Positions 29,741 through 42,467 of a DNA stretch of 64,000 nucleotides are shown one piece after another. The stretch covers positions 181,110 to 245,109 of the forward strand of contig NZ_BNBR01000008.1 of the NCBI RefSeq assembly GCF_014656055.1. Reading direction: 5' to 3'. The position numbers and the translations under genes were made by a program. Position 1 is the stretch's first letter. Each line of letters starts with the position of its first letter. The notes under the pieces were generated by a model. That model was given only the letters and a program-made list of their open reading frames with translations, did not search any database and was not told where the DNA came from. This stretch comes from Streptomyces griseosporeus (GTDB taxonomy: Bacteria > Actinomycetota > Actinomycetes > Streptomycetales > Streptomycetaceae).

Positions 29741-30849
29741 CCTCGGGGCCGGGGCAGGCCCCGGCCGAGGCGGCACACGCAGCCGGGGCGGCCTGGCTGG
29801 AGATCGGGCTCGACGCCCCCGCCGACGCCGTACCCGCCCTGGTCGCCGGTGTCGTGCGGCCGCTGCTGCGGGAGCCCGCGGAGCCGGGGGCCGAGCCCGC
29901 GCCCGGGTTCTTCCTGCGGGGCGTCGGCGCGGCCCAGCCCGCCCTGGTCGTCCAGCTGGAGGTGACCCCCGGCACGGACCTCGCCGAGCCGTACGCCGCC
30001 CGGGCCCGCGCGCTCGCCGCCGGGCTGGGCCTCCCCGTGCAGGTCGCGGCCGGCCCGGCGACGCTCGTCCCGCTCGCCGGCTCGGTCTTCGCGGGGGCGG
30101 CCCTCGGCCCGGTGACCCGCGCCGCGCTGGCCGCCGTATGCCCCGCGCTGCTCGCCGCCACCGAGGCCGCCGAACAGGGCAGGCCCGCCCTGCTGGCCAG
30201 TGCCGTCGAACTCATGTCCGCGCATCTGCGTGCGGTCAGCGTCTCCGCGGCCCCCGGCCCCCGCCAGTGGGAGGAGCTGCGCGAGGGCGTGCCGCTCGGC
30301 TTCCTCAGCTACCGCTCGCACGCGGAGGCGTTCCTGGCCTCCAGCCGCGACCCGAAGGCCGCGCAGGCGATGATGGACGCGAAGTACACCCGCGCCGCCG
30401 CCACCCTGGAGCGCCTGGTCGACGGCGTCCTCACCCAGTGCGAGGAGCGCGGCCCGGTGGTCTCCCTGCCCGCGCGGCAGTGGTACGAGGCGATGCGCGC
30501 CGCCAAGCCCGCGGTGACCGAGCTGTTCCGCGCCGGAACCGACCTCGCCCTGGACACCGAGGAGCAGCCCCCGGACACCGGCCCGGACGGCAAGGGCCTG
30601 TCCGAAAGCGCGTTCCACCGCATTGTCGAGGGCTCCGACGGGCTGCGTGACTTCCTCGACCGCGACCCGTCCTTTCTGGCCACCCGACTGCTGACCAGCC
30701 TGCTCTACCTTTCCCTGAGCAGCGTCGGCATCGCCCTGGCGGAACGGTATTTCCTCTGCTACGCGGTGAGCCGCGCCTGTGAGTCGATCTTCGACACCGA
30801 CGCCCTCACCGTCCTGTCCGGATTGGCCCGGACCTCCCTGGCGTCCTGA
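29737..30849 (+). CDS. nosO: NosO, pyridine-forming [4+2] cyclase (thiopeptide type)
   Basis: A 370-residue protein only distantly related to the SpaB C-terminal family: AAWLEIGLDAPADAVPALVA at about 20-40 and FFLRGVG...LVVQLEV at about 65-85 keep the W...FFLR...L order seen in NosD. By position and size it is the third LanB-like subunit, the enzyme that joins two dehydroalanines into the central pyridine and releases the leader. The start is GTG, sharing GTGA with nosN. The C-terminal helices are unlike NosD. A 465-base gap follows before nosP. Confidence 0.83.
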   Translation: MTSGPGQAPAEAAHAAGAAWLEIGLDAPADAVPALVAGVVRPLLREPAEPGAEPAPGFFLRGVGAAQPALVVQLEVTPGTDLAEPYAARARALAAGLGLPVQVAAGPATLVPLAGSVFAGAALGPVTRAALAAVCPALLAATEAAEQGRPALLASAVELMSAHLRAVSVSAAPGPRQWEELREGVPLGFLSYRSHAEAFLASSRDPKAAQAMMDAKYTRAAATLERLVDGVLTQCEERGPVVSLPARQWYEAMRAAKPAVTELFRAGTDLALDTEEQPPDTGPDGKGLSESAFHRIVEGSDGLRDFLDRDPSFLATRLLTSLLYLSLSSVGIALAERYFLCYAVSRACESIFDTDALTVLSGLARTSLAS

Positions 30850-31165
30850 CGCTCCGACACCCTCCCTGACGTCGGTTTTCGGCCGAATCCATGCCCGGAA
30901 CCCGTGATCGACGGGCCGGGCGGGACCGGCCTCTTCCCATGCACCGGGCGCTCCCCGCAGAATCACGTTCCGATATAAGGCCCGACCGGATACCGCCAAG
31001 CGGCGATCCGGCACCGGGACACATGAAGTAGCATCGCGCCCAGATAAGGACATTCACCGCCAGAAACGTTCAAAAAGATCACCGAGAGATCACTGACCGA
31101 GCCTGCTCCACCACGAGCAATGGGGGAACATGAAAGCTCAAGAGCTGGAACGTGAGGCGTGATCC

Positions 31166-31217
31166 CGGCAGGGCGCCGCACGGCGCGGTCATCCCGCGCC
31201 CACGCGGCGCCCTGCCG
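31166..31217 (+). other. Large nested hairpin in the nosO-nosP gap
   Basis: Arms of 14 bases, CGGCAGGGCGCCGC (31166-31179) and its exact complement (31204-31217), enclose a second 7-bp stem (GGCGCGG/CCGCGCC) with a TCAT loop. No T run follows. It lies about 100 bases before nosP, so it is either the nosO terminator or a structured leader of nosP. The remainder of 30850-31314 shows no gene and no promoter I can defend. Confidence 0.65.
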
Positions 31218-31314
31218 CGTATGCCGGTTTCCCCACGTCGCTTCCACACACCGGGAGATGCGATGTCGTCAGCACGGTCGATCCACTTGTGCACCACCGC
31301 AACGGGGGAGTTCG

Positions 31315-32130
31315 ATGGAGATCGATGTCCTGGGACCGCTTGAGGTCTCGCAGAAGTCCGCTTCGATTGTCCCGACGGCTTCCAAGCCGCGCACCGTCCT
31401 GGCGATGCTCGCCGTCTACACCAACCGGCTGGTCCCCCTGCCCTCCCTCATGGGAGAACTCTGGGGACCCGAACCGCCGGCCACCGCGAAGACGGCCGTA
31501 CAGGGGTACATCCTGCATCTGCGCAAACGTATCGCCGAGTCCGCCGCGCGCCGCCCACCGGGCCAGTTCCCCGAGGCCAAGGACATCCTGGTCACCCTCC
31601 CCGGCGGCTATCTGCTGCGCGCCCCGGGAACCGCGGTGGTCCTTGAGCAGTTCGAGCAGCTGGCCTGCGCCGGACACCGCGCCCGGGAGAAGGGCGACTT
31701 CGAGGCCGCCTCGCGGAGCTTCACCGAGGCCCTCGGCCTGTGGCGCGGCCGCGCCCTCGCCGACGTCGAGGTGGGCCCCCAGCTGGGCATAGAGGTGCAG
31801 CGGATCGAGGAGGCCCGGCTCAACGTCCTCGACCGCAGGATCGAGGCCGACCTCCGGCTCGGCCGCCATCACGAACTCCTCGGTGAGCTGCGGAGCGTCA
31901 CCGCCCACCACCCCACCCATGAGGGCTTCTGCGCCCACCTCATGCTGGCGCTCTACCGCTCCGGCCGCCGCTGCGAGGCACTCGACGCCTACCAGCGCAT
32001 GCGCACCACACTGGTGAACGAACTGGGACTGGAACCCTCCCCGTCCCTGCGCCGCCTCCAGCGCTCCCTGCTGGTCTCCGACCGCGAACTCGACGAACTC
32101 AACGTCACCTGGGACGTCGCCACGTTCTGA
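31315..32130 (+). CDS. nosP: NosP, SARP-family pathway activator
   Basis: A 271-residue Streptomyces antibiotic regulatory protein. The N-terminal winged helix of the OmpR type covers about 1-95 (EIDVLGPLEV, KPRTVLAMLAVYTNRLVP, YILHLRKRI, GGYLLRAP) and the bacterial transcriptional activation domain covers about 100-250 (WRGRALADVE, LMLALYRSGRRCEALDAYQR, LGLEPSPSLRRLQ). It has no ATPase domain, so it is a small SARP. The start is ATG at 31315 with GGGGGAG; longer readings have no support. It is the only regulator in the cluster and the likely activator of the nosL/nosM region. Confidence 0.9.
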   Translation: MEIDVLGPLEVSQKSASIVPTASKPRTVLAMLAVYTNRLVPLPSLMGELWGPEPPATAKTAVQGYILHLRKRIAESAARRPPGQFPEAKDILVTLPGGYLLRAPGTAVVLEQFEQLACAGHRAREKGDFEAASRSFTEALGLWRGRALADVEVGPQLGIEVQRIEEARLNVLDRRIEADLRLGRHHELLGELRSVTAHHPTHEGFCAHLMLALYRSGRRCEALDAYQRMRTTLVNELGLEPSPSLRRLQRSLLVSDRELDELNVTWDVATF

Positions 32131-32147
32131 CCGCGCCCGGCGAACGC

Positions 32148-32185
32148 CGAAGGGCGGCCACCCCGCACGGGGTGACCGCCCTTCG
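32148..32185. terminator. Bidirectional terminator between nosP and rpoC
   Basis: Stem CGAAGGGCGG-CACCCCG with GGGGTG-CCGCCCTTCG, one mismatch, three-base loop, between the convergent ends of nosP and rpoC. It marks the right edge of the nos insertion. Confidence 0.85.
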
Positions 32186-32203
32186 TCTCATGCGATCGCT
32201 CGC

Positions 32204-36103
<3,900 letters not shown>

Positions 36104-36210
36104 TATGCGTCAATCCCTCTCAGGGTTGTAAGTCTTGGGGTCTGAAACGGGGGTCCTGGGGCCGGCCGGGGACTCAGCGGACTTCACCGAGTCCCCGTAC
36201 CGGACTCCCG

Positions 36211-39200
36211 TCAGACCTCTTCGACGCTGCTCGGCTCGCGCCGGGACAGGTCGATACCGAGCTCCTCCGCAGCGCGGAAGACGTCCTCGTCGGTGTCGCG
36301 CATCTCGATGGACATGCCGTCCGAGGACAGCACCTCCACGTTGAGGCACAGGGACTGCATTTCCTTGATGAGCACCTTGAAGGACTCGGGAATGCCGGGC
36401 TCAGGGATGTTCTCGCCCTTGACGATGGCCTCGTAGACCTTCACGCGGCCGGTGACGTCGTCGGACTTGATGGTCAGCAGCTCCTGGAGGGCGTAGGCGG
36501 CGCCGTAAGCCTCCAGCGCCCACACCTCCATCTCACCGAAGCGCTGGCCACCGAACTGGGCCTTACCACCCAGCGGCTGCTGGGTGATCATCGAGTACGG
36601 ACCGGTCGAGCGGGCGTGCAGCTTGTCGTCGACCAGGTGGTGCAGCTTCAGGATGTACATGTAGCCGACCGAGATCGGGTCCGGGAACGGCTCACCGCTG
36701 CGGCCGTCGAACAGCCGCGCCTTGCCGGACGGGAGCACCATGCGCTCGCCGTCGCGGTTCGGGATGGTGTGCTGCAGCAGACCCGCGAGCTCGTCCTCAC
36801 GCGCACCGTCGAAGACCGGGGTGGCGACGTTGGTGCCGGGCTCGACCTTGTCGGCGCCGATCGCCTGGAGGCGCTGCGCCCACTCGTCCGCCAGGCCGGA
36901 GACGTCCCAGCCGCGGCTGGCGAGCCAGCCGAGGTGGATCTCCAGGACCTGTCCCGGGTTCATTCGGGACGGCACACCCAGCGGGTTGAGGATGATGTCG
37001 ACCGGCGTGCCGTCCTCCAGGAACGGCATGTCCTCGATCGGCAGGATCTTGGAGATGACACCCTTGTTGCCGTGGCGGCCGGCGAGCTTGTCACCGTCGG
37101 TGATCTTGCGCTTCTGCGCGACGTAGACGCGGACCAGCTGGTTCACGCCCGGCGGCAGCTCGTCGCCCTCCTCGCGGTCGAAGACGCGCACACCGATGAC
37201 CTTGCCGGTCTCGCCGTGCGGCACCTTCAGCGAGGTGTCACGGACCTCACGGGCCTTCTCACCGAAGATGGCGCGCAGCAGGCGCTCCTCCGGCGTCAGC
37301 TCGGTCTCACCCTTGGGCGTGACCTTGCCGACGAGGATGTCACCGGCGATGACCTCGGCACCGATGCGGATGATGCCGCGCTCGTCGAGGTCGGCGAGGA
37401 CCTCCTCGGAGACGTTCGGGATGTCCCGGGTGATCTCCTCGGGGCCGAGCTTGGTGTCACGGGCGTCGACCTCGTGCTCCTCGATGTGGATCGAGGAGAG
37501 GACGTCGTCCTGCACGAGGCGCTGCGACAGGATGATCGCGTCCTCGTAGTTGTGACCCTCCCACGGCATGAACGCCACGAGCAGGTTCTTGCCGAGCGCC
37601 ATCTCGCCGTTCTGGGTGGCCGGGCCGTCGGCGAGCACCTGGCCCGTGATGACGCGGTCGCCCTCGTTGACGATGACCTTCTGGTTGACCGAGGTGCCCT
37701 GGTTGGACCGGGAGAACTTGGCCAGGCGGTACGTGATGTACGTGCCGTCGTCGTTGGCGGTGGTGATGTAGTCCGCGGAGACCTCCTGGACCACACCGTC
37801 CTTCTCGGCCTTGACCACGTCGCCGGCGTCGACGGCGGAGCGGTACTCCATGCCGGTGCCGACGAGCGGGGCCTCGGACTTAATCAGCGGCACGGCCTGG
37901 CGCATCATGTTCGCGCCCATGAGGGCACGGTTGGCGTCGTCGTGCTCGAGGAACGGGATCATGGCGGTCGCGACCGACACCATCTGGCGCGGCGAGACGT
38001 CCATGTAGTCCACGTCCTCGGGGGCGACGTAGTCGACCTCGCCGCCACGGCGGCGGACCAGGACGCGGGCCTCCTCGAACCGCATGTCGGCGGTGAGCGG
38101 CGCGTTGGCCTGCGCGATGACGAAGCGGTCCTCCTCGTCGGCGGTCAGGTAGTTCACCTCGTCGGTGACCTGGCCGTCGACGACCTTGCGGTACGGGGTC
38201 TCGACGAAACCGAACGCGTTGACGCGGCCGTAGGTGGCGAGCGAGCCGATCAGACCGATGTTCGGGCCTTCGGGGGTCTCGATCGGGCACATGCGGCCGT
38301 AGTGCGACGGGTGGACGTCACGGACCTCGAAGCCGGCCCGCTCACGGGAGAGACCACCCGGGCCGAGCGCGGACAGACGACGCTTGTGCGTCAGCCCGGA
38401 CAGCGGGTTGTTCTGGTCCATGAACTGGGACAGCTGGCTGGTGCCGAAGAACTCCTTGATGGAGGCGACGACCGGCCGGATGTTGATCAGGGTCTGCGGC
38501 GTGATCGCCTCGACGTCCTGGGTCGTCATCCGCTCGCGGACGACACGCTCCATACGGGCCAGACCCGTGCGGACCTGGTTCTGGATGAGCTCGCCGACGC
38601 TGCGCAGGCGGCGGTTGCCGAAGTGGTCGATGTCGTCGGTCTCGACGACGACCGGCTGGCCGTTGTCGCCGACGGTCTCGGTCTCACCGGCGTGCAGCTT
38701 CACCAGGTACTTGATCGTCGCGATGATGTCCTCGACGGTCAGGATCCCGGCGTCCAGCGGGGTGTCCGTGCCCAGCTTCTTGTTGACCTTGTAGCGGCCG
38801 ACCTTGGCCAGGTCGTAGCGCTTGGGGTTGAAGTAGAGGTTCTCCAGCAGCGTCTGCGCGGCCTCACGCGTGGGGGGCTCGCCCGGGCGCAGCTTGCGGT
38901 AGATGTCGAGCAGCGCGTCGTCCTGGCCCTGGGTGTGGTCCTTCTCCAGGGTGGCGCGCATGGACTCGTACTCGCCGAACTCCTCGAGGATCTGCTCGGT
39001 GGTCCAGCCGAGCGCCTTGAGCAGGACGGTCACGGACTGCTTGCGCTTGCGGTCGATGCGGACACCGACCATGTCGCGCTTGTCGATCTCCATCTCCAGC
39101 CAGGCACCCCGGGACGGGATGATCTTGGCGGAGAAGATGTCCTTGTCGGACGTCTTGTCGATGCTGGAGTCGAAGTAGACACCGGGGGAACGGACCAGCT

Positions 39201-39696
39201 GCGACACCACGACACGCTCGGTGCCGTTGATGACGAACGTGCCCTTGTTCGTCATGAGCGGGAAGTCGCCCATGAAGACGGTCTGGGACTTGATCTCGCC
39301 GGTCTCGTTGTTGGTGAACTCGGCCGTGACGAAGAGCGGCGCGGCGTAGGTGAAGTCGCGCTCCTTGCACTCGTCGATCGAGTTCTTCGGCGGCTCGAAG
39401 CGGTGGTCGCGGAAGGTCAGCGACATCGACCCCGAGAAGTCCTCGATCGGGGAGATCTCCTCGAAGATCTCCTCGAGGCCGGACTTGGTGGGGACGTCCT
39501 GACCGTTCTCGAGAGCCTCCTCGACCCGACTCTGCCAGGCGGTGTTGCCGAGCAGCCAGTCAAAGCTCTCGGTCTGCAGCGCGAGCAGGTTCGGAACCTC
39601 GAGAGGCTCCTTGATCTTTGCAAAGGAGATGCGCAGCGGGGCGGTGCTGGCGCCGTTGTTCGTATTCGCGGTCGAGGCAGTGCGCGAGGCGGCCAA
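36211..39696 (-). CDS. rpoB: RNA polymerase beta subunit
   Basis: A 1161-residue subunit. The rifampicin region reads FFGTSQLSQFMDQNNPLSGL then THKRRLSALGPGGL, the sensitive wild-type form. The start is the rare TTG at 39696 (LAASRTAST...), with GGAAGGA seven bases upstream; this gives the same length as other Streptomyces RpoB proteins, while the upstream ATG-like extension to 39756 has no support. It is transcribed from its own promoter at 39861-39889 after the rplL terminator, and with rpoC. Confidence 0.98.
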   Translation of the reverse strand: MAASRTASTANTNNGASTAPLRISFAKIKEPLEVPNLLALQTESFDWLLGNTAWQSRVEEALENGQDVPTKSGLEEIFEEISPIEDFSGSMSLTFRDHRFEPPKNSIDECKERDFTYAAPLFVTAEFTNNETGEIKSQTVFMGDFPLMTNKGTFVINGTERVVVSQLVRSPGVYFDSSIDKTSDKDIFSAKIIPSRGAWLEMEIDKRDMVGVRIDRKRKQSVTVLLKALGWTTEQILEEFGEYESMRATLEKDHTQGQDDALLDIYRKLRPGEPPTREAAQTLLENLYFNPKRYDLAKVGRYKVNKKLGTDTPLDAGILTVEDIIATIKYLVKLHAGETETVGDNGQPVVVETDDIDHFGNRRLRSVGELIQNQVRTGLARMERVVRERMTTQDVEAITPQTLINIRPVVASIKEFFGTSQLSQFMDQNNPLSGLTHKRRLSALGPGGLSRERAGFEVRDVHPSHYGRMCPIETPEGPNIGLIGSLATYGRVNAFGFVETPYRKVVDGQVTDEVNYLTADEEDRFVIAQANAPLTADMRFEEARVLVRRRGGEVDYVAPEDVDYMDVSPRQMVSVATAMIPFLEHDDANRALMGANMMRQAVPLIKSEAPLVGTGMEYRSAVDAGDVVKAEKDGVVQEVSADYITTANDDGTYITYRLAKFSRSNQGTSVNQKVIVNEGDRVITGQVLADGPATQNGEMALGKNLLVAFMPWEGHNYEDAIILSQRLVQDDVLSSIHIEEHEVDARDTKLGPEEITRDIPNVSEEVLADLDERGIIRIGAEVIAGDILVGKVTPKGETELTPEERLLRAIFGEKAREVRDTSLKVPHGETGKVIGVRVFDREEGDELPPGVNQLVRVYVAQKRKITDGDKLAGRHGNKGVISKILPIEDMPFLEDGTPVDIILNPLGVPSRMNPGQVLEIHLGWLASRGWDVSGLADEWAQRLQAIGADKVEPGTNVATPVFDGAREDELAGLLQHTIPNRDGERMVLPSGKARLFDGRSGEPFPDPISVGYMYILKLHHLVDDKLHARSTGPYSMITQQPLGGKAQFGGQRFGEMEVWALEAYGAAYALQELLTIKSDDVTGRVKVYEAIVKGENIPEPGIPESFKVLIKEMQSLCLNVEVLSSDGMSIEMRDTDEDVFRAAEELGIDLSRREPSSVEEV

Positions 39697-39860
39697 GAGG
39701 GGGTCCTTCCGAGGGCTCGGACTCACTACGCGCGTACCGGCCCCTCCCCCGTACACAGAGACAGAGATCCCAGGTCGGAGATCATCTGTCGGTCAGTGCT
39801 CGAGTGAGGGCAGACCCCTGGTGACGGGCAGGGGACAGCTAACAGGCAGCGCAAAGGGTC

Positions 39861-39889
39861 AGTGTAGCCACAAGGCACACTGATGTCCA
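39861..39889 (-). promoter_or_regulatory. rpoB promoter
   Basis: TGGACA (39889-39884) and TACACT (39866-39861) are 17 bases apart, reading toward rpoB, with a leader of about 155 bases. The rest of the 538-base rplL-rpoB gap has only the rplL terminator and no gene. Confidence 0.75.
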
Positions 39890-40147
39890 GTCCCGCATTT
39901 TCGGAGACTCCACTGTTCTCAACGCCTGCGGCATGCCTGCCCTCAACGCACGTTGATACTGCCCTCTTCGTCGTCGATCCATGCCTCGGATTCGGATCCT
40001 TGTGACGACGCGTCCTGAGAATTGCGCGCTGCGTGCGGTTCGTCAAGGCCCCCCTTGCCCGAACCGGGGCGGCCGAGACACGACGAAGATCACCTTACCC
40101 CTCACGAACACAGGTGCAAGGCAGCCCGGGCCGTCCCCCGGGGAACG

Positions 40148-40185
40148 CCGAAGGGCGACCACCCGGATGGATGATCGCCCTTCGG
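40148..40185 (-). terminator. rplL terminator
   Basis: CCGAAGGGCGA and TCGCCCTTCGG form a perfect 11-bp stem about 50 bases after the rplL stop, separating rplJL from rpoBC. Confidence 0.85.
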
Positions 40186-40234
40186 TGCGTTCGCGTTACA
40201 GCCCCTGAGGGCCGTTCATGCGGTCGCGAAGGTC

Positions 40235-40624
40235 TTACTTGACCTCGACGGAGGCGCCGGCGCCCTTGAGGGCCTCGGCGGCCTTGTCGGCCTGCTCCTT
40301 GTTGACCTTCTCGAGGACCGGCTTCGGGGTGCCGTCGACGAGGTCCTTGGCCTCCTTCAGGCCCAGGGAGGTCAGCTCACGCACGACCTTGATGACCTGG
40401 ATCTTCTTGTCGCCGGCGCCGGTGAGGATGACGTCGAACTCGTCCTTCTCCTCCTCGGCCTCGGCGGCGGCGCCACCGGCGGCACCACCGGCGACGACGA
40501 CCGGCGCGGCAGCGGCGGCGGTGACGTCGAACTTCTCCTCGAACGCCTTCACGAACTCGGAGAGCTCGATGAGGGTCATCTCCTCGAACTGCGCGAGCAG
40601 CTCGTCCTGGGTCAGCTTCGCCAT
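40235..40624 (-). CDS. rplL: 50S ribosomal protein L7/L12
   Basis: A 129-residue stalk protein: N-terminal dimer helices (LTQDELLAQFEEMTLIELSE), an Ala/Gly-rich hinge, and the C-terminal factor-binding domain EKDEFDVILTGAGDKKIQVI. The stalk recruits EF-G and EF-Tu. The ATG at 40624 lies about 115 bases after rplJ. Confidence 0.98.
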   Translation of the reverse strand: MAKLTQDELLAQFEEMTLIELSEFVKAFEEKFDVTAAAAAPVVVAGGAAGGAAAEAEEEKDEFDVILTGAGDKKIQVIKVVRELTSLGLKEAKDLVDGTPKPVLEKVNKEQADKAAEALKGAGASVEVK

Positions 40625-40741
40625 GATGGCGGTCCTTCCACTCAATTCGGCAGGTGCCGGATGTACTGGATAAGGCGGGCGTACGTCGGGCCCGCTAGGA
40701 CCCTCGCCGGTCGGTCGGCGTGGGTCGGAAAGCGAGCCGAA

Positions 40742-41272
40742 TTACTCGGCACCGCCCTGCTCGGCCTGCTTGGCGCGCAGCGCGTCCACGGTGCGGACGA
40801 GCTTCGACGGCAGCGCCTGGAAGACGGAGGCAGCCTGGGACTGCTTCGCCTTGAAGGCACCGGCCAGCTTGCTGAGCAGAACCTCGCGGGACTCGAGGTC
40901 CGCAAGCTTCTTGATCTCGTCGGCGGACAGCGCCTTGCCGTCAAGGACACCGCCCTTGATGACGAGATTCGGGTTTTCCTTGGCGAAGTCACGGAGACCC
41001 TTCGCCGACTCCACCGGGTCACCGGTGACGAAGGCGACAGCCGTCGGACCGTTGAACAGGTCGTCCAGCGTCGTGATCCCGGCCTCGTTGGCCGCAATCT
41101 TGGTCAGCGTGTTCTTCACCACGGCGTACTGGGCGTTCTCACCGAGTGCGAGACGCAGCTTCCTGGTCTGCGCGACGGTGAGACCGCGGTACTCGGTCAG
41201 CACGGCAGCAGACGAGTTGCGGAACTTGTCCGTCAGCTCGGCAACCGCGGCAGCCTTGTCGGGCCTCGCCAT
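40742..41272 (-). CDS. rplJ: 50S ribosomal protein L10
   Basis: A 176-residue stalk base protein (ARPDKAAAVAELTDKFRNSS at the start, YRGLTVAQTRKLR next). It holds L7/L12 dimers and binds 23S rRNA beside L11. The ATG at 41272 has GAGG upstream. The gene is preceded by a leader with an attenuator hairpin. Confidence 0.97.
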   Translation of the reverse strand: MARPDKAAAVAELTDKFRNSSAAVLTEYRGLTVAQTRKLRLALGENAQYAVVKNTLTKIAANEAGITTLDDLFNGPTAVAFVTGDPVESAKGLRDFAKENPNLVIKGGVLDGKALSADEIKKLADLESREVLLSKLAGAFKAKQSQAASVFQALPSKLVRTVDALRAKQAEQGGAE

Positions 41273-41323
41273 AGAGCCTCGGCCTCCTTCCGGGTGATTC
41301 GGACCGCGCGGACCCGAAGGAGG

Positions 41324-41364
41324 ACTGGGAAAAACGAAACGCCCCGGCGCAGGCGCACGGGGCG
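41324..41364 (-). terminator. Attenuator in the rplJ leader
   Basis: CGCCCCG (41364-41358) pairs with CGGGGCG (41346-41340), with an inner GCGCC/GGCGC pairing, followed on the minus strand by TTTCGTTTTTCCC. This is a classic intrinsic terminator inside the rplJL leader (L10 leader type), about 65 bases before rplJ. Confidence 0.7.
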
Positions 41365-41517
41365 GACTCGACCGGTTCGCACGTGCGTGAACACACGTAT
41401 GCTCCGGGAGTTCTTCCACAGTCACCTGCGCGGGTCGTCCGCATTGAACAGCGGATCCTTCGGCCACCGACCCCGAATGGGGCACGGCAACGACCAGCGG
41501 TCTTTGGCTTCTGTAGG

Positions 41518-41547
41518 AGAGTACGGGACGGGTACGCCGTCAAGCAA
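41518..41547 (-). promoter_or_regulatory. Candidate rplJ promoter
   Basis: TTGCTT (41547-41542) and TACTCT (41523-41518), 18 bases apart, read toward rplJ, about 245 bases upstream. This would give the long leader in which the attenuator lies. Confidence 0.45.
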
Positions 41548-41563
41548 ATCGCCGATACGGGCG

Positions 41564-42382
41564 TCAGCCCTGGACGCCCTTCATCATCTCGGCGAGGTCG
41601 GCGACGTCCTTCGCCGGCGGCGCCGTGACGGTGACGGGCTTGTTCACGTCGTAGAAGGTGATCGTCATGTCGAGCGGGCCCTTGTCGGCGTCGCCGCGCA
41701 TCCGGAACCGCTTGGTGTGGTCCTCGCCGTCGACCCACAGGTCCATGGAGAGCTTGTCGATGCCCAGCTTCTCGAACTCGTCGAGGCTCTTCTGCCGCTT
41801 GTCGCGACTCGCCTTGTCGGTGCCCTTCAGCGACTTCTCCAGGGCGTCGAGGGTGGCGGTGCCCTGGTAGTGGGTGGTCTTCACCCCGTCGACGGTCTCG
41901 GTGCCGACCTCGCGCACGTCGTCGGCGCCGGCCAGGAAGGTGGACTGGGCCGCCGGGTTCTGCTCGGCCGTGGCCCCGGCCCCCGCGAGCGGGTTGGCTT
42001 CCTTGCCCGCCTTGGACATGTCGAACTTGATCCAGCTCTTGCCGTCCATCTCGCCGGCCGCCTCGGCGCCGCCGTTGATGTACATCGCCTTGTCCACGAA
42101 CCGGATCTCGACCTGTCCGGCGTCGGCCTGGTCCTCGGGCGTGATCTTCATGCTCAGGGCGGGCGGCTTCGTGCTCATCGCGGCCTCGCCGCGCACCCGG
42201 CCCTCGCCGGGCACCCGGCCGTCGAGCCGGTAGCGGAACGAGGTGACGGCGTCGGCGTTCTTCGCGGCCCGGGCCACGGCCGCCGCGGGCTCCAGGTCCG
42301 GAGACTGCTCGCCCTTGCCGCAGCCGACGGCACCCGCCAGGAGCAGCCCGGCGAGGGCAGCGGTGGACACGGCACGCTTCAT
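41564..42382 (-). CDS. Lipoprotein, LppX/LprAFG-like
   Basis: A 272-residue exported lipoprotein. Signal peptide MKRAVSTAALAGLLLAGAVG followed by the lipid-modified Cys (lipobox AVGC). The mature part looks like the LolA/LppX-type half-barrel seen in actinobacterial lipoproteins (YRLDGRV, DLWVDGEDHTKRFRMRGD, TITFYDV), which bind lipids. The start is ATG at 42382 with GGGGGGA. It is a paralogue of the next lipoprotein; both sit between rplA and rplJ, as in other Streptomyces. Confidence 0.82.
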   Translation of the reverse strand: MKRAVSTAALAGLLLAGAVGCGKGEQSPDLEPAAAVARAAKNADAVTSFRYRLDGRVPGEGRVRGEAAMSTKPPALSMKITPEDQADAGQVEIRFVDKAMYINGGAEAAGEMDGKSWIKFDMSKAGKEANPLAGAGATAEQNPAAQSTFLAGADDVREVGTETVDGVKTTHYQGTATLDALEKSLKGTDKASRDKRQKSLDEFEKLGIDKLSMDLWVDGEDHTKRFRMRGDADKGPLDMTITFYDVNKPVTVTAPPAKDVADLAEMMKGVQG

Positions 42383-42467
42383 CGATTTCCCCCCAAGGAA
42401 ACACATGGCCGCCACACGGCGGCCGGACGAGCCTAACCCGCGGGTTACCGATCAGTCGCTCGATTTG

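Noticed and set aside
31152..31343. Small plus-strand frame in the nosO-nosP gap
   Set aside because: Overlaps the hairpin and the nosP start, has no RBS and reads as Arg/Pro-rich shadow.
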